Source: an uncultured Oscillibacter sp.
Lineage (GTDB): Bacteria; Bacillota; Clostridia; Oscillospirales; Oscillospiraceae
NCBI GenBank assembly: GCA_910589315.1
Contig: CAJUTB010000035.1
Span: forward strand, 1 to 30,390
Reading direction: 5' to 3'
Length of the DNA: 30,390 nt
Both the position numbers and the translations under genes were made by a program. This document shows positions 1 to 6,718 of the stretch, in pieces; the first letter of the stretch is position 1; each line of letters starts with the position of its first letter. Under the pieces are notes generated by a model. The model made no database searches, was not told where the DNA came from, and was given only the letters and a program-made list of their open reading frames with translations.

Positions 1-157
1 CATCCAGGATTATCAAGTCCATAGGATGATTTTTTAGCGTGACAAGGGCATCTATACCATCGTCGGCAGTAAAGCAGGTGTGCCCGCCTTTCCGCATATA
101 GTCCGCGATGATGTCCTGCATGGCTTTTTCGTCTTCAACAATTAAAATGTTTGCCAT
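1..157 (-). CDS. Response regulator receiver domain, OmpR/CheY type (partial, N-terminus only)
   Basis: The reverse strand reads a typical receiver N-terminus starting MANILIVEDEKAM, with the acidic pair E8/D9 in the VEDE turn. The window ends just after LIILD, where the phospho-acceptor aspartate is expected. About 52 codons are present; the rest, including any DNA-binding domain, lies outside. The start at 155-157 is supported by a GGAGG ribosome binding site at 162-167 and a promoter upstream. It is oriented like mobC and could belong to a VanRS-like two-component system carried by the same element. The output domain cannot be seen, so the OmpR subtype is inferred. Confidence 0.8.
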   Translation of the reverse strand, partial: MANILIVEDEKAMQDIIADYMRKGGHTCFTADDGIDALVTLKNHPMDLIILD

Positions 158-196
158 AGGGCCTCCTAATCACTGGTTGATTTTATGTTCCCTTTC

Positions 197-225
197 ATTA
201 TATTTTGCTTTACCTAAAAATGCAA
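197..225 (-). promoter_or_regulatory. Sigma-A-type promoter of the response regulator
   Basis: On the minus strand TTGCAT (220-225) is followed after 17 bp by a perfect TATAAT (197-202). It lies about 40 bp before the response-regulator start codon, so that gene can be transcribed independently of mobC. Confidence 0.6.
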
Positions 226-275
226 GAGAGCTTCTGTTGCGCCATTTCCAAGGGACGCACTAAACGGCAAGCAGG

Positions 276-377
276 GCGAGTGTCAATACACTCGCCATTT
301 TCGCCTTGCGAAAATGCTTGTTGGGGTTGCACCCCAAACCCGCCGGAAGCCTCTGGACACCGTGTCCAGAGGCTTCC
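276..377. repeat. Four consecutive perfect hairpins between mobC and the response regulator
   Basis: Four inverted repeats follow one another in 102 bp: 276-283/288-295 (8 bp, loop CAAT), 296-304/308-316 (9 bp, loop CTT), 321-327/331-337 (7 bp, loop TGC) and 345-360/362-377 (16 bp, single-base loop). None is followed by a convincing T-tract on either strand, so they are not ordinary intrinsic terminators. Their position next to a mobilization gene suggests a structured region of a mobile element; the role is unknown. Confidence 0.75.
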
Positions 378-419
378 CTGTCTGCGGCCCCGTCGCTATC
401 GCTCCTGGGCCTTATGCGC

Positions 420-821
420 TTACAGCGCCACCACCTCCGAAAGTTTCTCCAGCAGTTCAGAGAGAGGCCCCCATAAATCCGTATAGTCCTTTTGCAGGGT
501 CTTGATTTCGTCGGGGTAAACTCCACCGTAGGTATTTGCCCTGACGGCGATTTGATTGAGATTATTTGCACACCGCCTTTGCAGGGAAACGATCTCTTTG
601 ACTGGCGCAAGGTCAACATGGAGCACATAGCCGTTGAGAGCCATTTTTCTTATATATGCTGAAAGATTGCGAATACCCATGTCTGCCATGCGCTCCCGGA
701 TTTTCGCCTGTTCATCCGGGGATAGCCAGACACAGACGGACGAACTCCGAATACGCTTTTTCCCGGCGACCAGTGTTGACTGGTTTTCAGAGTTACAAGG
801 CATTGAATTTTGACTGCTCAT
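420..821 (-). CDS. MobC-like plasmid/ICE mobilization relaxosome protein
   Basis: The product is 133 aa. A basic N-terminal region (KKRIRSSSVCVWLSPDEQAKI) looks like the ribbon-helix-helix segment of relaxosome accessory proteins. It is followed by MADMGIRNLSAYIRKMALNG and the motif RRCANNLNQIAVRANTYGG, which is characteristic of the MobC family. MobC proteins bind near oriT and help the relaxase nick DNA. The start at 819-821 is chosen over longer forms because GGGAGG sits just upstream. No relaxase gene is found downstream, where one is expected in intact elements: a hairpin cluster and the response regulator follow instead. The gene therefore probably belongs to an incomplete or rearranged element. 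The family is clear from motifs; the activity is inferred. Confidence 0.82.
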   Translation of the reverse strand: MSSQNSMPCNSENQSTLVAGKKRIRSSSVCVWLSPDEQAKIRERMADMGIRNLSAYIRKMALNGYVLHVDLAPVKEIVSLQRRCANNLNQIAVRANTYGGVYPDEIKTLQKDYTDLWGPLSELLEKLSEVVAL

Positions 822-1264
822 AGATACCTCCCATAAATTCAAATGTTGACAGTATTTCGATGAATCGGGGGTGGGGAATGATACTATACCAGCCCACACA
901 AAACCGGAGCTGGAAACCCTTGCGGGGCAAGGCTTTGAGATGGCTAATTTTCAACACATCAGCCGTGGAAAGACAGCGATTTGAGAGGAAGCGGTTCGAC
1001 CCTATCCCCCCACCCTTTCCCTATCCAGGGAAAGGGGGCGGCTCTGCTGGATTATCCCCCGTCGCCGCGCCACCCATAGCACAGCCGGGGCTGCCTGTCA
1101 AGGGCAAAGCCGCCGCTGCGCGGCGGTGCTCCGCACCCTTGACTGGCTGTCCCGGCTGTGCTACCTCCCAAGGCGCGACGGGGGATATATCCTCCAGAGC
1201 CGCCGTGGACGGAACGGGGAAAATAGGCGGGAGTGCTTCTGGTCACAGTGACCAGAGGACAGGC
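822..1264. other. Non-coding mobile-element DNA upstream of mobC, oriT candidate
   Basis: I see no credible gene here; the open frames in this stretch run through palindromic DNA. It holds a perfect 10-bp hairpin (1013-1022/1027-1036, loop ATCC), a large inverted repeat (1053-1198) and a perfect 9-bp inverted repeat with a one-base centre (1238-1246/1248-1256). MobC-type relaxosome proteins usually bind close to oriT, and this stretch is immediately upstream of the mobC start, so an origin of transfer here is plausible but not shown. Confidence 0.4.
1053..1198. repeat. Large imperfect inverted repeat (about 146 bp)
   Basis: The left arm contains, in order, TATCCCCCGTCGC, TAGCACAGCCGGG and TGTCAAGGG. 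The right arm contains CCCTTGAC, CCCGGCTGTGCTA and GGCGCGACGGGGGATA, which pair with them in reverse order. A GC-rich inner hairpin (GCCGCC...GGCGG) sits near the centre. The single strand could fold into one long stem with small internal loops. It lies about 230 bp upstream of mobC. Confidence 0.75.
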
Positions 1265-1298
1265 AAAAACACCGCTCCGTTTTTTAACGGAAGCGGTG
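1265..1298 (-). terminator. Intrinsic terminator facing the cupin gene
   Basis: On the minus strand a 12-13 bp stem (1286-1298 with 1270-1282, one bulge) is followed by five Ts (1269-1265). It is positioned to end transcription coming from the EutQ-like gene and to insulate the mobile-element region. Confidence 0.75.
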
Positions 1299-1415
1299 CT
1301 TTGTGTAAGGTTGACAGCCCATTTAGTTTGGTATGCTTATGTATGCTCTTGTTAAGGAAAGATAGGTTTCCTGTTTAGAACAACGCTGCAAAATGGTCTC
1401 AATTCAAAAGTCGTT

Positions 1416-1838
1416 TTACTGCCAATTAGCCGGATAAACGAAGTAGACATACCGGGTCTCCTTGGGCGTGCGGAAGTGGATGTGCGTATTCTTGGGAATA
1501 TACAGCACATCCCCCGGCTGGCCAACTAAAACCGTGCCGCTGTCCAAAACGATCTCCAAAGTCCCTTCCATCACATAGTCATATTCATCATAGGTCAGAG
1601 TCCATTCAAAGTCCGCACCGTCCAGCAGTTCCATCAAACCAGCGCCCATGCGCGGCGCTTCCGCCAGAGTGGTCAGATCGCAGAGCCGCACATCACTTCG
1701 GCCCTCGAAAGGCTCCGTCGTCACAGACGCCGTATGAATCAGCATCGCGCCGCTGCTATCACGCTGTTTGCTCTGCCCGCTGGTCTGAGTCATTACCCGG
1801 CGGACAATCTCACGAATCAATTCTTCTTGTGGTTGCAT
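1416..1838 (-). CDS. eutQ: EutQ-like cupin protein
   Basis: The protein is 140 aa. A cupin barrel occupies the C-terminal two thirds, with EYDYVMEGTLEIVLDSGTVLVGQPGDVLYIPKNTHIHF, and the end (YVYFVYPANWQ) resembles EutQ. EutQ of enteric bacteria is a cupin with acetate kinase activity linked to shell assembly; that activity is inferred here. The N-terminus (MQPQEELIREIVRRVMTQ) is an amphipathic helix separated from the barrel by a polar linker, like a microcompartment encapsulation peptide. The start at 1836-1838 has a GGAG site upstream, and the 16-residue longer form lacks one. It is transcribed away from the eut operon, from its own 17-bp-spacer promoter, not from the MerR-type promoter used by its divergent neighbour. 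The family is well supported and the exact role less so. Confidence 0.82.
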   Translation of the reverse strand: MQPQEELIREIVRRVMTQTSGQSKQRDSSGAMLIHTASVTTEPFEGRSDVRLCDLTTLAEAPRMGAGLMELLDGADFEWTLTYDEYDYVMEGTLEIVLDSGTVLVGQPGDVLYIPKNTHIHFRTPKETRYVYFVYPANWQ

Positions 1839-1897
1839 AGATAACGCTCCTTTTTTGATAAATTGTCTCAAAAGGAACGCCCTCAATATTCAAGAAC

Positions 1898-1926
1898 AGT
1901 GTAACAACCATACCGCAGAAAGTCAA
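1898..1926 (-). promoter_or_regulatory. Sigma-A-type promoter of the cupin gene
   Basis: The minus strand has TTGACT (1921-1926), a 17-bp spacer and TACACT (1898-1903), about 60 bp before the cupin start. It differs from the 19-bp-spacer promoter that fires the other way. Confidence 0.5.
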
Positions 1927-1993
1927 TCCCCAAAGCGCGTACCGCCGCACTTTTTTGCCTAAAAGAAAAAAATTCAGAATTTTGAAAAAACTC

Positions 1994-2024
1994 TTGACTT
2001 TTGTCTTGCACAAAGGATTATGAT
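1994..2024 (+). promoter_or_regulatory. MerR-type promoter/operator of the ureohydrolase gene
   Basis: TTGACT (1994-1999) and TATGAT (2019-2024) are separated by 19 bp. The spacer holds the dyad TTTGT (2000-2004), five bases, ACAAA (2010-2014). The same layout recurs at 4193-4223 and 5575-5605. Over-long spacers with a dyad are the hallmark of promoters activated by MerR-family proteins, and the MerR gene at 3170-4018 is the obvious candidate regulator. Confidence 0.75.
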
Positions 2025-2029
2025 CGTTT

Positions 2030-2114
2030 CGATGCGGAAGGGGCACCGCAAAAAGGCATCGCCCTCAATATTCAAACCGGGAATCTGCGGAGCGCCGCGG
2101 CTCCGGCAATTCCC
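2030..2114 (+). promoter_or_regulatory. Structured 5' leader of the ureohydrolase mRNA
   Basis: The leader is about 135 nt long. CGATGC (2030-2035) can pair with GCATCG (2056-2061), an alternative to TGCGG/CCGCA (2033-2037/2046-2050). A two-part hairpin follows: GGGAAT (2079-2084) with ATTCCC (2109-2114) and GGAGC (2089-2093) with GCTCC (2100-2104). No T-tract follows, so it is not a terminator. I recognise no known riboswitch. Confidence 0.35.
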
Positions 2115-2164
2115 ATGGCGAATGCGGATGACAACCAGTTTTGAAGAAAAGGAGATCGTGAGTC

Positions 2165-3124
2165 ATGGTCAAGTACAAGGCGAAAAATTCTCTGAAATCC
2201 CCGCGTTTTTCCGGTATCAAAACCTTTATGCGTATGGAGAATATCGCAACCACCGACGATGTGGATTTTGTGGTGGTCGGCCTCCCCTTTGACACCTGCG
2301 CTTCCTACCGTGTGGGCACCCGTCTAGGACCTGCCGCAATCCGCGATATGTCCTGCCTGGCGGCAAAGCCTTACAGCGGCCCCCTTCAGGTCGGCATCTT
2401 CGACGAGTGCTCCGGTGTGGATTGCGGTGACTTGGGTTCTGTCCCCGGTTACATCGAGGAGTCCTTCGACATCATCACCGAAGGGATGCTTCCCTTCTTC
2501 GAAAAGGGCGTGGTGTCCATCGCCATGGGCGGCGATCACAGCGTAACCCTGCCGGAACTGCGGGCCTGCGCCAAAGCAAACGGCCCGGTCGCTCTGATCC
2601 ATTTTGATGCTCATTACGACACCATCCACGAGTATTTCGGAAAGCCCTATAACCACGGCACTCCCTTCTATCACGCTGCCAAGGAGGGACTGGTGGATAC
2701 CTCCAAATCGATCCAGGTAGGTATCCGCGAGGGCCTGTATGGCCCTGAGGATCTGACGAACTCCACCGATCTTGGATACAAGGTAATCAAGGCGGACGAG
2801 TGCCACAAAATGGGTATGGAAAAGGTCATTGAGGCCATCAAGGAGCGTGTCGGCACGGCCAAAGCGTTCCTGACCTTTGACATCGACTTCCTGGACCCTG
2901 CCTGCGCGCCGGGCACCGGCACGCCTGTCCCCGGCGGCTTTACTACCGCCCAGGCCCTGGAGCTGATTCGCGGTCTGAAGGATCTGAACATCATCGGCTA
3001 TGACATTGTGGAGGTTTCTCCTCCTTACGACCCCACGAACATCACGGCCATTGCCGCCGCTGGCCTGATGCAGGAATTTATCTCCCATGTGGCGTACCGT
3101 AAGAAAAACAAGATTACATTCTAA
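2165..3124 (+). CDS. Agmatinase-family ureohydrolase
   Basis: The protein is 319 aa, the usual length for the arginase/agmatinase superfamily. These cytosolic dimanganese enzymes cleave guanidino compounds into urea and an amine. All metal motifs are present: GGDHS (H125), DAHYD (D148, H150, D152) and FDIDFLDP (D239, D241), followed by APGTGTPVPGG, typical of the agmatinase/guanidinobutyrase branch rather than arginase. The true substrate cannot be read from sequence. Its placement beside an ethanolamine operon and a shared MerR-type promoter suggest it may release ethanolamine or a related amine (for example from a guanidino-ethanol-type compound); this is my inference. Plain agmatinase is the conservative alternative. 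The start at 2165 follows AAGGAG. A bidirectional terminator ends the unit. Confidence 0.85.
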   Translation: MVKYKAKNSLKSPRFSGIKTFMRMENIATTDDVDFVVVGLPFDTCASYRVGTRLGPAAIRDMSCLAAKPYSGPLQVGIFDECSGVDCGDLGSVPGYIEESFDIITEGMLPFFEKGVVSIAMGGDHSVTLPELRACAKANGPVALIHFDAHYDTIHEYFGKPYNHGTPFYHAAKEGLVDTSKSIQVGIREGLYGPEDLTNSTDLGYKVIKADECHKMGMEKVIEAIKERVGTAKAFLTFDIDFLDPACAPGTGTPVPGGFTTAQALELIRGLKDLNIIGYDIVEVSPPYDPTNITAIAAAGLMQEFISHVAYRKKNKITF

Positions 3125-3137
3125 CTCTCTGCCAATG

Positions 3138-3166
3138 AAACGCCCGCCGTACGGCGGGCGTTTTTT
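3138..3166. terminator. Bidirectional intrinsic terminator
   Basis: A perfect 26-bp palindrome (3138-3163) built on CGCCCGCCG/CGGCGGGCG is flanked by A and T runs. It lies between the convergent ureohydrolase and MerR genes and can serve both. Confidence 0.9.
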
Positions 3167-3169
3167 GCT

Positions 3170-4018
3170 TTATGTTGCTGCGGCCTGGTCCGCTGGACGG
3201 ACAGGCACCTGAATTTCCATCAGCGTCTCTTTGGGATCGCTGGTCAGTGTGACGTCGATCTTATAGATTTGGAAAATCTTTCCGTTTACTGCATAATCGT
3301 GGACCCGAAGATAATCTTTGATCAGCTCAAAGGAGGGGGGATATTGCTCCAGACTGCCGTCATGATAGTACATACAGATATATTGCCCGTGGGGAATCTC
3401 CTGTTTATATTCGGACTCAATGTCGCTGTCTTCCACGAACAGCATGGGAACGGCGGGAATATAATCCTCGCTCTTTTCCAGAAGCCGCTCGCTGGCATAA
3501 ACGCCCACTCGGTCGCTGGCCAGAATCGGAGCCGTTTCATTCAGATACCATTCCAGCTTCGTGAAGGCATAGGCGTGCTCCCGCGGGCCGCCGGCTTCCT
3601 CGCCAAAGGTGATCATGTACCGCTTTGGAAAATGGCACTCAAAAACCACATCGCTGACAGGAGGTTCCGCCAACTCCTTCAAAAAGAGCAGTTTCCGGCT
3701 GAGGATTTTACTCAGCAGCATTTTCTTGCGGATTTCCTCCTGAAGAAGATAATAATGATGCATTAAAATTTCCGTGGACTTTTTCACATTGCGGTCATGG
3801 AAATAGTCAAGGATGCTTTCTATCGACATCCCCAGCTGGCGCAGTTCTTTGATGGTGCCCAGACGCTCGTATTGACGAATGGAGTAATAGCGGTAATTCG
3901 TCGCCGGATCTGTATAAACCGGCTTCATCAGCCCAATCCGGTCGTAATACCGAAGCGTTTCACTGGTGACCCGCCGGAGTTTGGCCAGTTCGGTAATGGA
4001 TAACAGGTCCTTTTTCAT
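3170..4018 (-). CDS. MerR-family transcriptional regulator with effector-binding domain
   Basis: The protein is 282 aa. The N-terminus is a canonical MerR winged helix (LSITELAKLRRVTSETLRYYDRIGL, then NYRYYSIRQYERLGTIKELRQLGMSI). A coiled coil follows (about residues 85-120), then a C-terminal half of about 150 residues resembling the GyrI/BmrR-type small-molecule-binding fold. MerR proteins untwist promoters with 19-20 bp spacers. Three such promoters, with matching dyads, flank this gene, so it is the likely activator of the ureohydrolase, HAD and eut units. The ligand is unknown; ethanolamine, phosphoethanolamine or another amine would fit. The start at 4018 is chosen for the GGAGG just upstream. 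Its own promoter has a normal 17-bp spacer. Confidence 0.88.
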   Translation of the reverse strand: MKKDLLSITELAKLRRVTSETLRYYDRIGLMKPVYTDPATNYRYYSIRQYERLGTIKELRQLGMSIESILDYFHDRNVKKSTEILMHHYYLLQEEIRKKMLLSKILSRKLLFLKELAEPPVSDVVFECHFPKRYMITFGEEAGGPREHAYAFTKLEWYLNETAPILASDRVGVYASERLLEKSEDYIPAVPMLFVEDSDIESEYKQEIPHGQYICMYYHDGSLEQYPPSFELIKDYLRVHDYAVNGKIFQIYKIDVTLTSDPKETLMEIQVPVRPADQAAAT

Positions 4019-4050
4019 CTGACACCTCCTGATAAAGTATGTTGAAAGGC

Positions 4051-4079
4051 ATCGTATCATAAAGAAAGCAATTTGTCAA
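4051..4079 (-). promoter_or_regulatory. Promoter of the MerR gene
   Basis: The minus strand has a perfect TTGACA (4074-4079), a 17-bp spacer and TACGAT (4051-4056). A normal spacer suggests basal expression without MerR-type activation. Confidence 0.6.
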
Positions 4080-4192
4080 AAAATAAATCCCTTTTCAAGC
4101 CGCAGTTAGTGAGATTGCCGATGCTTCGATTCATCAACGCGAAAAGTAAAAGGGACAAAATAATAAAATATCGGGAACGGCGGCTTTCCGCA

Positions 4193-4223
4193 TTGACCTT
4201 TGTGCAGCACAAAATGTTATCAT
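4193..4223 (+). promoter_or_regulatory. MerR-type promoter/operator of the HAD phosphatase gene
   Basis: TTGACC (4193-4198), a 19-bp spacer and TATCAT (4218-4223). The spacer contains TTTGT (4199-4203), five bases and ACAAA (4209-4213), exactly as in the promoter at 1994-2024. Confidence 0.75.
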
Positions 4224-4258
4224 GGCGGCAAATCCTAGAGTGAGAAAGGGGGACGCCT

Positions 4259-5446
4259 ATGGAAAGCTGTCTGGCCCGCGGACAGTGGGCGGCTGAAAAC
4301 TGGACGCGGCTGACGGAAATGATTCAGCGGAATGCGTTTCAGGGGCGATACGCCTGTTTTGACTTTGACGACACTACCAGCGTCCATGCGGTAGATCACG
4401 CGCTGTTTGCCTATCAGATTCACCGGCTGCGCTTTGCCATGGAGCCAACAAAGATGCGGGAGGCCCTGACGATGGGGCTGGATGACCTGGACCGGGTGCT
4501 GGGGTACAATGAGGAAAAACGGCCCGTACGCTGTGGGGACATCGTGCGGGACCTTTGCTGGGACTACAATATTCTTTGGCGAAGCAAGGCTGTGGGGGCA
4601 AGGGACGAGGAACTCTCCCCTGTCCGGCAGACCCCGGAGTATCGGGACTTCGCCGCCAAGTTTCACTGGATGCGGGGCGCGTTGGACGACGCATTTCCTA
4701 TGGAGACGGCGTATCCCTGGTGTATCTACTTCCTCTCCGGTTTCACGCCGGAGGAAGTGCGCCGCCTGGGGCGGGAAGCCATTGCCTGGGCCATAGAGGC
4801 CGGACGCTATGGAACGGTAACGCTGTGCTCGCCGGCAGACCGTCCGGGAATGACTGGCAGAATCTGCACATTGGAGGAAACCGGACTCACGTTCCCGGCG
4901 GAAATGCAGGATCTGTACCGGACCCTTCAGGATTATGGAATTACGCCTTATCTGGTCTCCGCGTCCCCGGCGGAACTGGTGCGGGCGGGAAGCGAGCAAA
5001 TGGGCCTTGGCGTGCCGCCGGAGCATATTTTCGCCATGCAGGCCCAAAGGGACCCGGCGGGCCGGTACATCTGCGCGTATGACTACGGTTGGCGCAATGG
5101 TTATGCCCAGACCTTCGGTCCTGGAAAGAGCCAGGTGATCGCCCGGTTTATTGCCCCGCTCCATGGAGGCCGGGGGCCGCTTTTGGTATGCGGCGACGCA
5201 GAGAGCGATATGAACATGATGACGGATTGGATGGAGCGGGGTGACACGGAGCTGGGCCTGCTCATCAACCACCTGCGGAGCCCGAATCGCCACCCGCGGT
5301 TTTGCAAAGCCGCCCGCGAGGCGGCCGCCCGGCCCGGCGGACGCTTTCTGCTTCAAGGCTTGGACAAGCGGACGGGAACATTTCGCCCAACACAAGCCAC
5401 GATCCCGGAACATTCGAAAAGACCGCAGATGTTTTTCGAGGGCTGA
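4259..5446 (+). CDS. HAD-superfamily phosphatase, phosphorylcholine phosphatase (PchP)-like
   Basis: The protein is 395 aa. Motif I is FDFDDTT (nucleophile D35, acid D37), motif II lies in YLVSAS (residues 231-236), a lysine follows at about K290, and motif IV is CGDAESD (residues 311-317). The segments YPWCIYFLSGFTPEE, DLYRTLQDYGITPYLVSAS and LLVCGDAESDMNMM match my recollection of Pseudomonas phosphorylcholine phosphatase closely. That family removes phosphate from phosphorylcholine and phosphorylethanolamine. Unlike the periplasmic Pseudomonas enzyme, no signal peptide is seen, so it should act in the cytosol. Placed between the MerR gene and the eut operon under the same promoter type, it could release ethanolamine from phosphoethanolamine. 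The start at 4259 follows AAAGGGGG. HAD membership is certain; the substrate is inferred. Confidence 0.8.
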   Translation: MESCLARGQWAAENWTRLTEMIQRNAFQGRYACFDFDDTTSVHAVDHALFAYQIHRLRFAMEPTKMREALTMGLDDLDRVLGYNEEKRPVRCGDIVRDLCWDYNILWRSKAVGARDEELSPVRQTPEYRDFAAKFHWMRGALDDAFPMETAYPWCIYFLSGFTPEEVRRLGREAIAWAIEAGRYGTVTLCSPADRPGMTGRICTLEETGLTFPAEMQDLYRTLQDYGITPYLVSASPAELVRAGSEQMGLGVPPEHIFAMQAQRDPAGRYICAYDYGWRNGYAQTFGPGKSQVIARFIAPLHGGRGPLLVCGDAESDMNMMTDWMERGDTELGLLINHLRSPNRHPRFCKAAREAAARPGGRFLLQGLDKRTGTFRPTQATIPEHSKRPQMFFEG

Positions 5447-5455
5447 CAGGCTCCC

Positions 5456-5498
5456 AAAAGGCGCAGGACAGAGGAAAACCCTCTGTCCCGCGCCTTTC
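5456..5498 (+). terminator. Intrinsic terminator after the HAD gene
   Basis: GGCGC-A-GGACAGAGG pairs with CCTCTGTCC-C-GCGCC across a short A-rich loop and is followed by TTTCTT. It separates the HAD unit from the kinase-eut operon, which has its own promoter. Confidence 0.85.
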
Positions 5499-5574
5499 TT
5501 CCGTCATTGTGTTCAAAAAGCCGCGGAGAATTCAAATAAACTAAACAAAAAGCACATAGGGGCGAAAAAACCTG

Positions 5575-5605
5575 TTGACCTTTTTGTAACACAAAGATTT
5601 ATGCT
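5575..5605 (+). promoter_or_regulatory. MerR-type promoter/operator of the kinase-eut operon
   Basis: TTGACC (5575-5580), a 19-bp spacer and TATGCT (5600-5605). The spacer carries TTTTT (5581-5585), five bases and ACAAA (5591-5595), the third copy of the layout. No other strong promoter or terminator was noticed before 20280, so this probably drives the whole operon. Confidence 0.72.
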
Positions 5606-5715
5606 TGATACAGAGCGAAGGGCAGATGCCCCCACAGATGTCCTCGCAGGCAATTCTCTACCGCGGCATCAAACCAACGGTGAAAACAACGACAGTGAAT
5701 GAAGGAGAAATGATC

Positions 5716-6682
5716 GTGGAACAGAAAAATTTGTCCGTTTTTGGCGACATTGTACGGAATGAGGAAATCGCTGATTTTGTCCGCCTGGTCAACCTGACGC
5801 GGGATATCTTTCACCAGGAGCTGACGGTTCTGGAGATCATGCCCGGCGGCCTGACGAATAAAAACTTCCGCGCAGTTCTGGAGGACGGCACACAGGTTGC
5901 AATCCGTCTGGCTGGCAAGGGTACTGCTACATATATCAACCGTCCCGGCGAAAAACACAACGCCACCCAGATGGCCAGCCTCGGCATTGCCCCCGAGATT
6001 TACTATTACGATCCCTCCACCGGCTCTCAAATCGTCGAGTACATTGACGCGCCCACCATGCACCCCAACGATTTCCAGACCAGGGACGAGGTGCTGAACA
6101 AGGCCGGATGTGTTATGCGCCGGTATCATGACAGCGGTATGGAGTTCAAGACGGCCTTCAATCCCATCTCCAAAGTCGACGAATACAAGGCGATCCTGGC
6201 AGGAGCACAAGTATGAAAAACGCTATGAGGGATGGGACCGCATTGTTGAAAACCTGGACCGCATTGCTGCGGCCTACAAGAAGAACCCGCCCCGTCAGGT
6301 ACCCTGCCATAACGACACTCTGGCTGAAAACTTCATGTTCCAGGGCGAAAAGATGCGCGTCACCGACTGGGAATACGGCGGCATGAACGACGGCTACTAT
6401 GACATTGCCTGCGTTTGCGTGGAGAACCCCCTGGACGCCAAGTGCGAGGAGACCTTCCTCCGGGCCTACTGCGGCGGCGAGCCCAGCGACGAGGCCCGCG
6501 CACGGGTACTGATCAACAAATTCCTGGTGACTTCTCACTGGTCCACCTGGTCCCTGGTGCAGATCTGCTACGGCAAAGACCCCGATTTCTATTGGGAATA
6601 TGGCCGCACCCGCGCCGTTCAAGCCTGCTCTTTCCTGGATGATCCCAACTTTGCCCGGTATCTGGAGATCATCGGCGGCTAA
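5716..6682 (+). pseudogene. Choline/ethanolamine kinase-like protein, frameshifted
   Basis: Two frames together encode about 320 aa of an aminoglycoside-phosphotransferase-fold kinase of the LicA/choline kinase type. The first frame carries the N-lobe (MPGGLTNKNFRAVLEDG, then VAIRLAGKG). The second carries the catalytic loop and metal site (PCHNDTLAENFM, then VTDWEYGGMNDGYYDIA). Removing one G from the AGGAG at 6201-6205 joins them smoothly as KAIL-AEHKYEKRYEGWD, so a one-base insertion is the simplest explanation. A GTG start at 5716 is preferred (GGAG 8 bases upstream), with ATG at 5710 possible. The family phosphorylates choline or ethanolamine; in an operon that breaks ethanolamine down this is unexpected. 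Whether the frameshift is real or a sequencing error is not known. Confidence 0.8.
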
Positions 6683-6718
6683 GCCGTCCGGCACACCTGT
6701 GTATAGGAGGAAAGAGAC

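Noticed and set aside
1052..1378. Short open frames on both strands within the mobile-element region
   Set aside because: They run through the large inverted repeat and have low-complexity Gly/Pro/Ala translations.
1299..1415. An attachment site at the mobile-element boundary
   Set aside because: There are short repeats such as TATGC, but no pair of direct repeats or tRNA end that would define an att site.
5605..5715. A longer N-terminus for the kinase starting at 5605
   Set aside because: That start lies within the -10 box and has no ribosome binding site.
5606..5715. A cobalamin riboswitch or EutV antiterminator hairpin before the eut operon
   Set aside because: No B12-box-like sequence or paired hairpins with the EutV loop pattern were seen in the leader, and the leader is only about 110 nt.
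6195..6215. Programmed ribosomal frameshifting in the kinase
   Set aside because: No slippery heptamer or downstream pseudoknot is visible; a one-base insertion explains the break simply.
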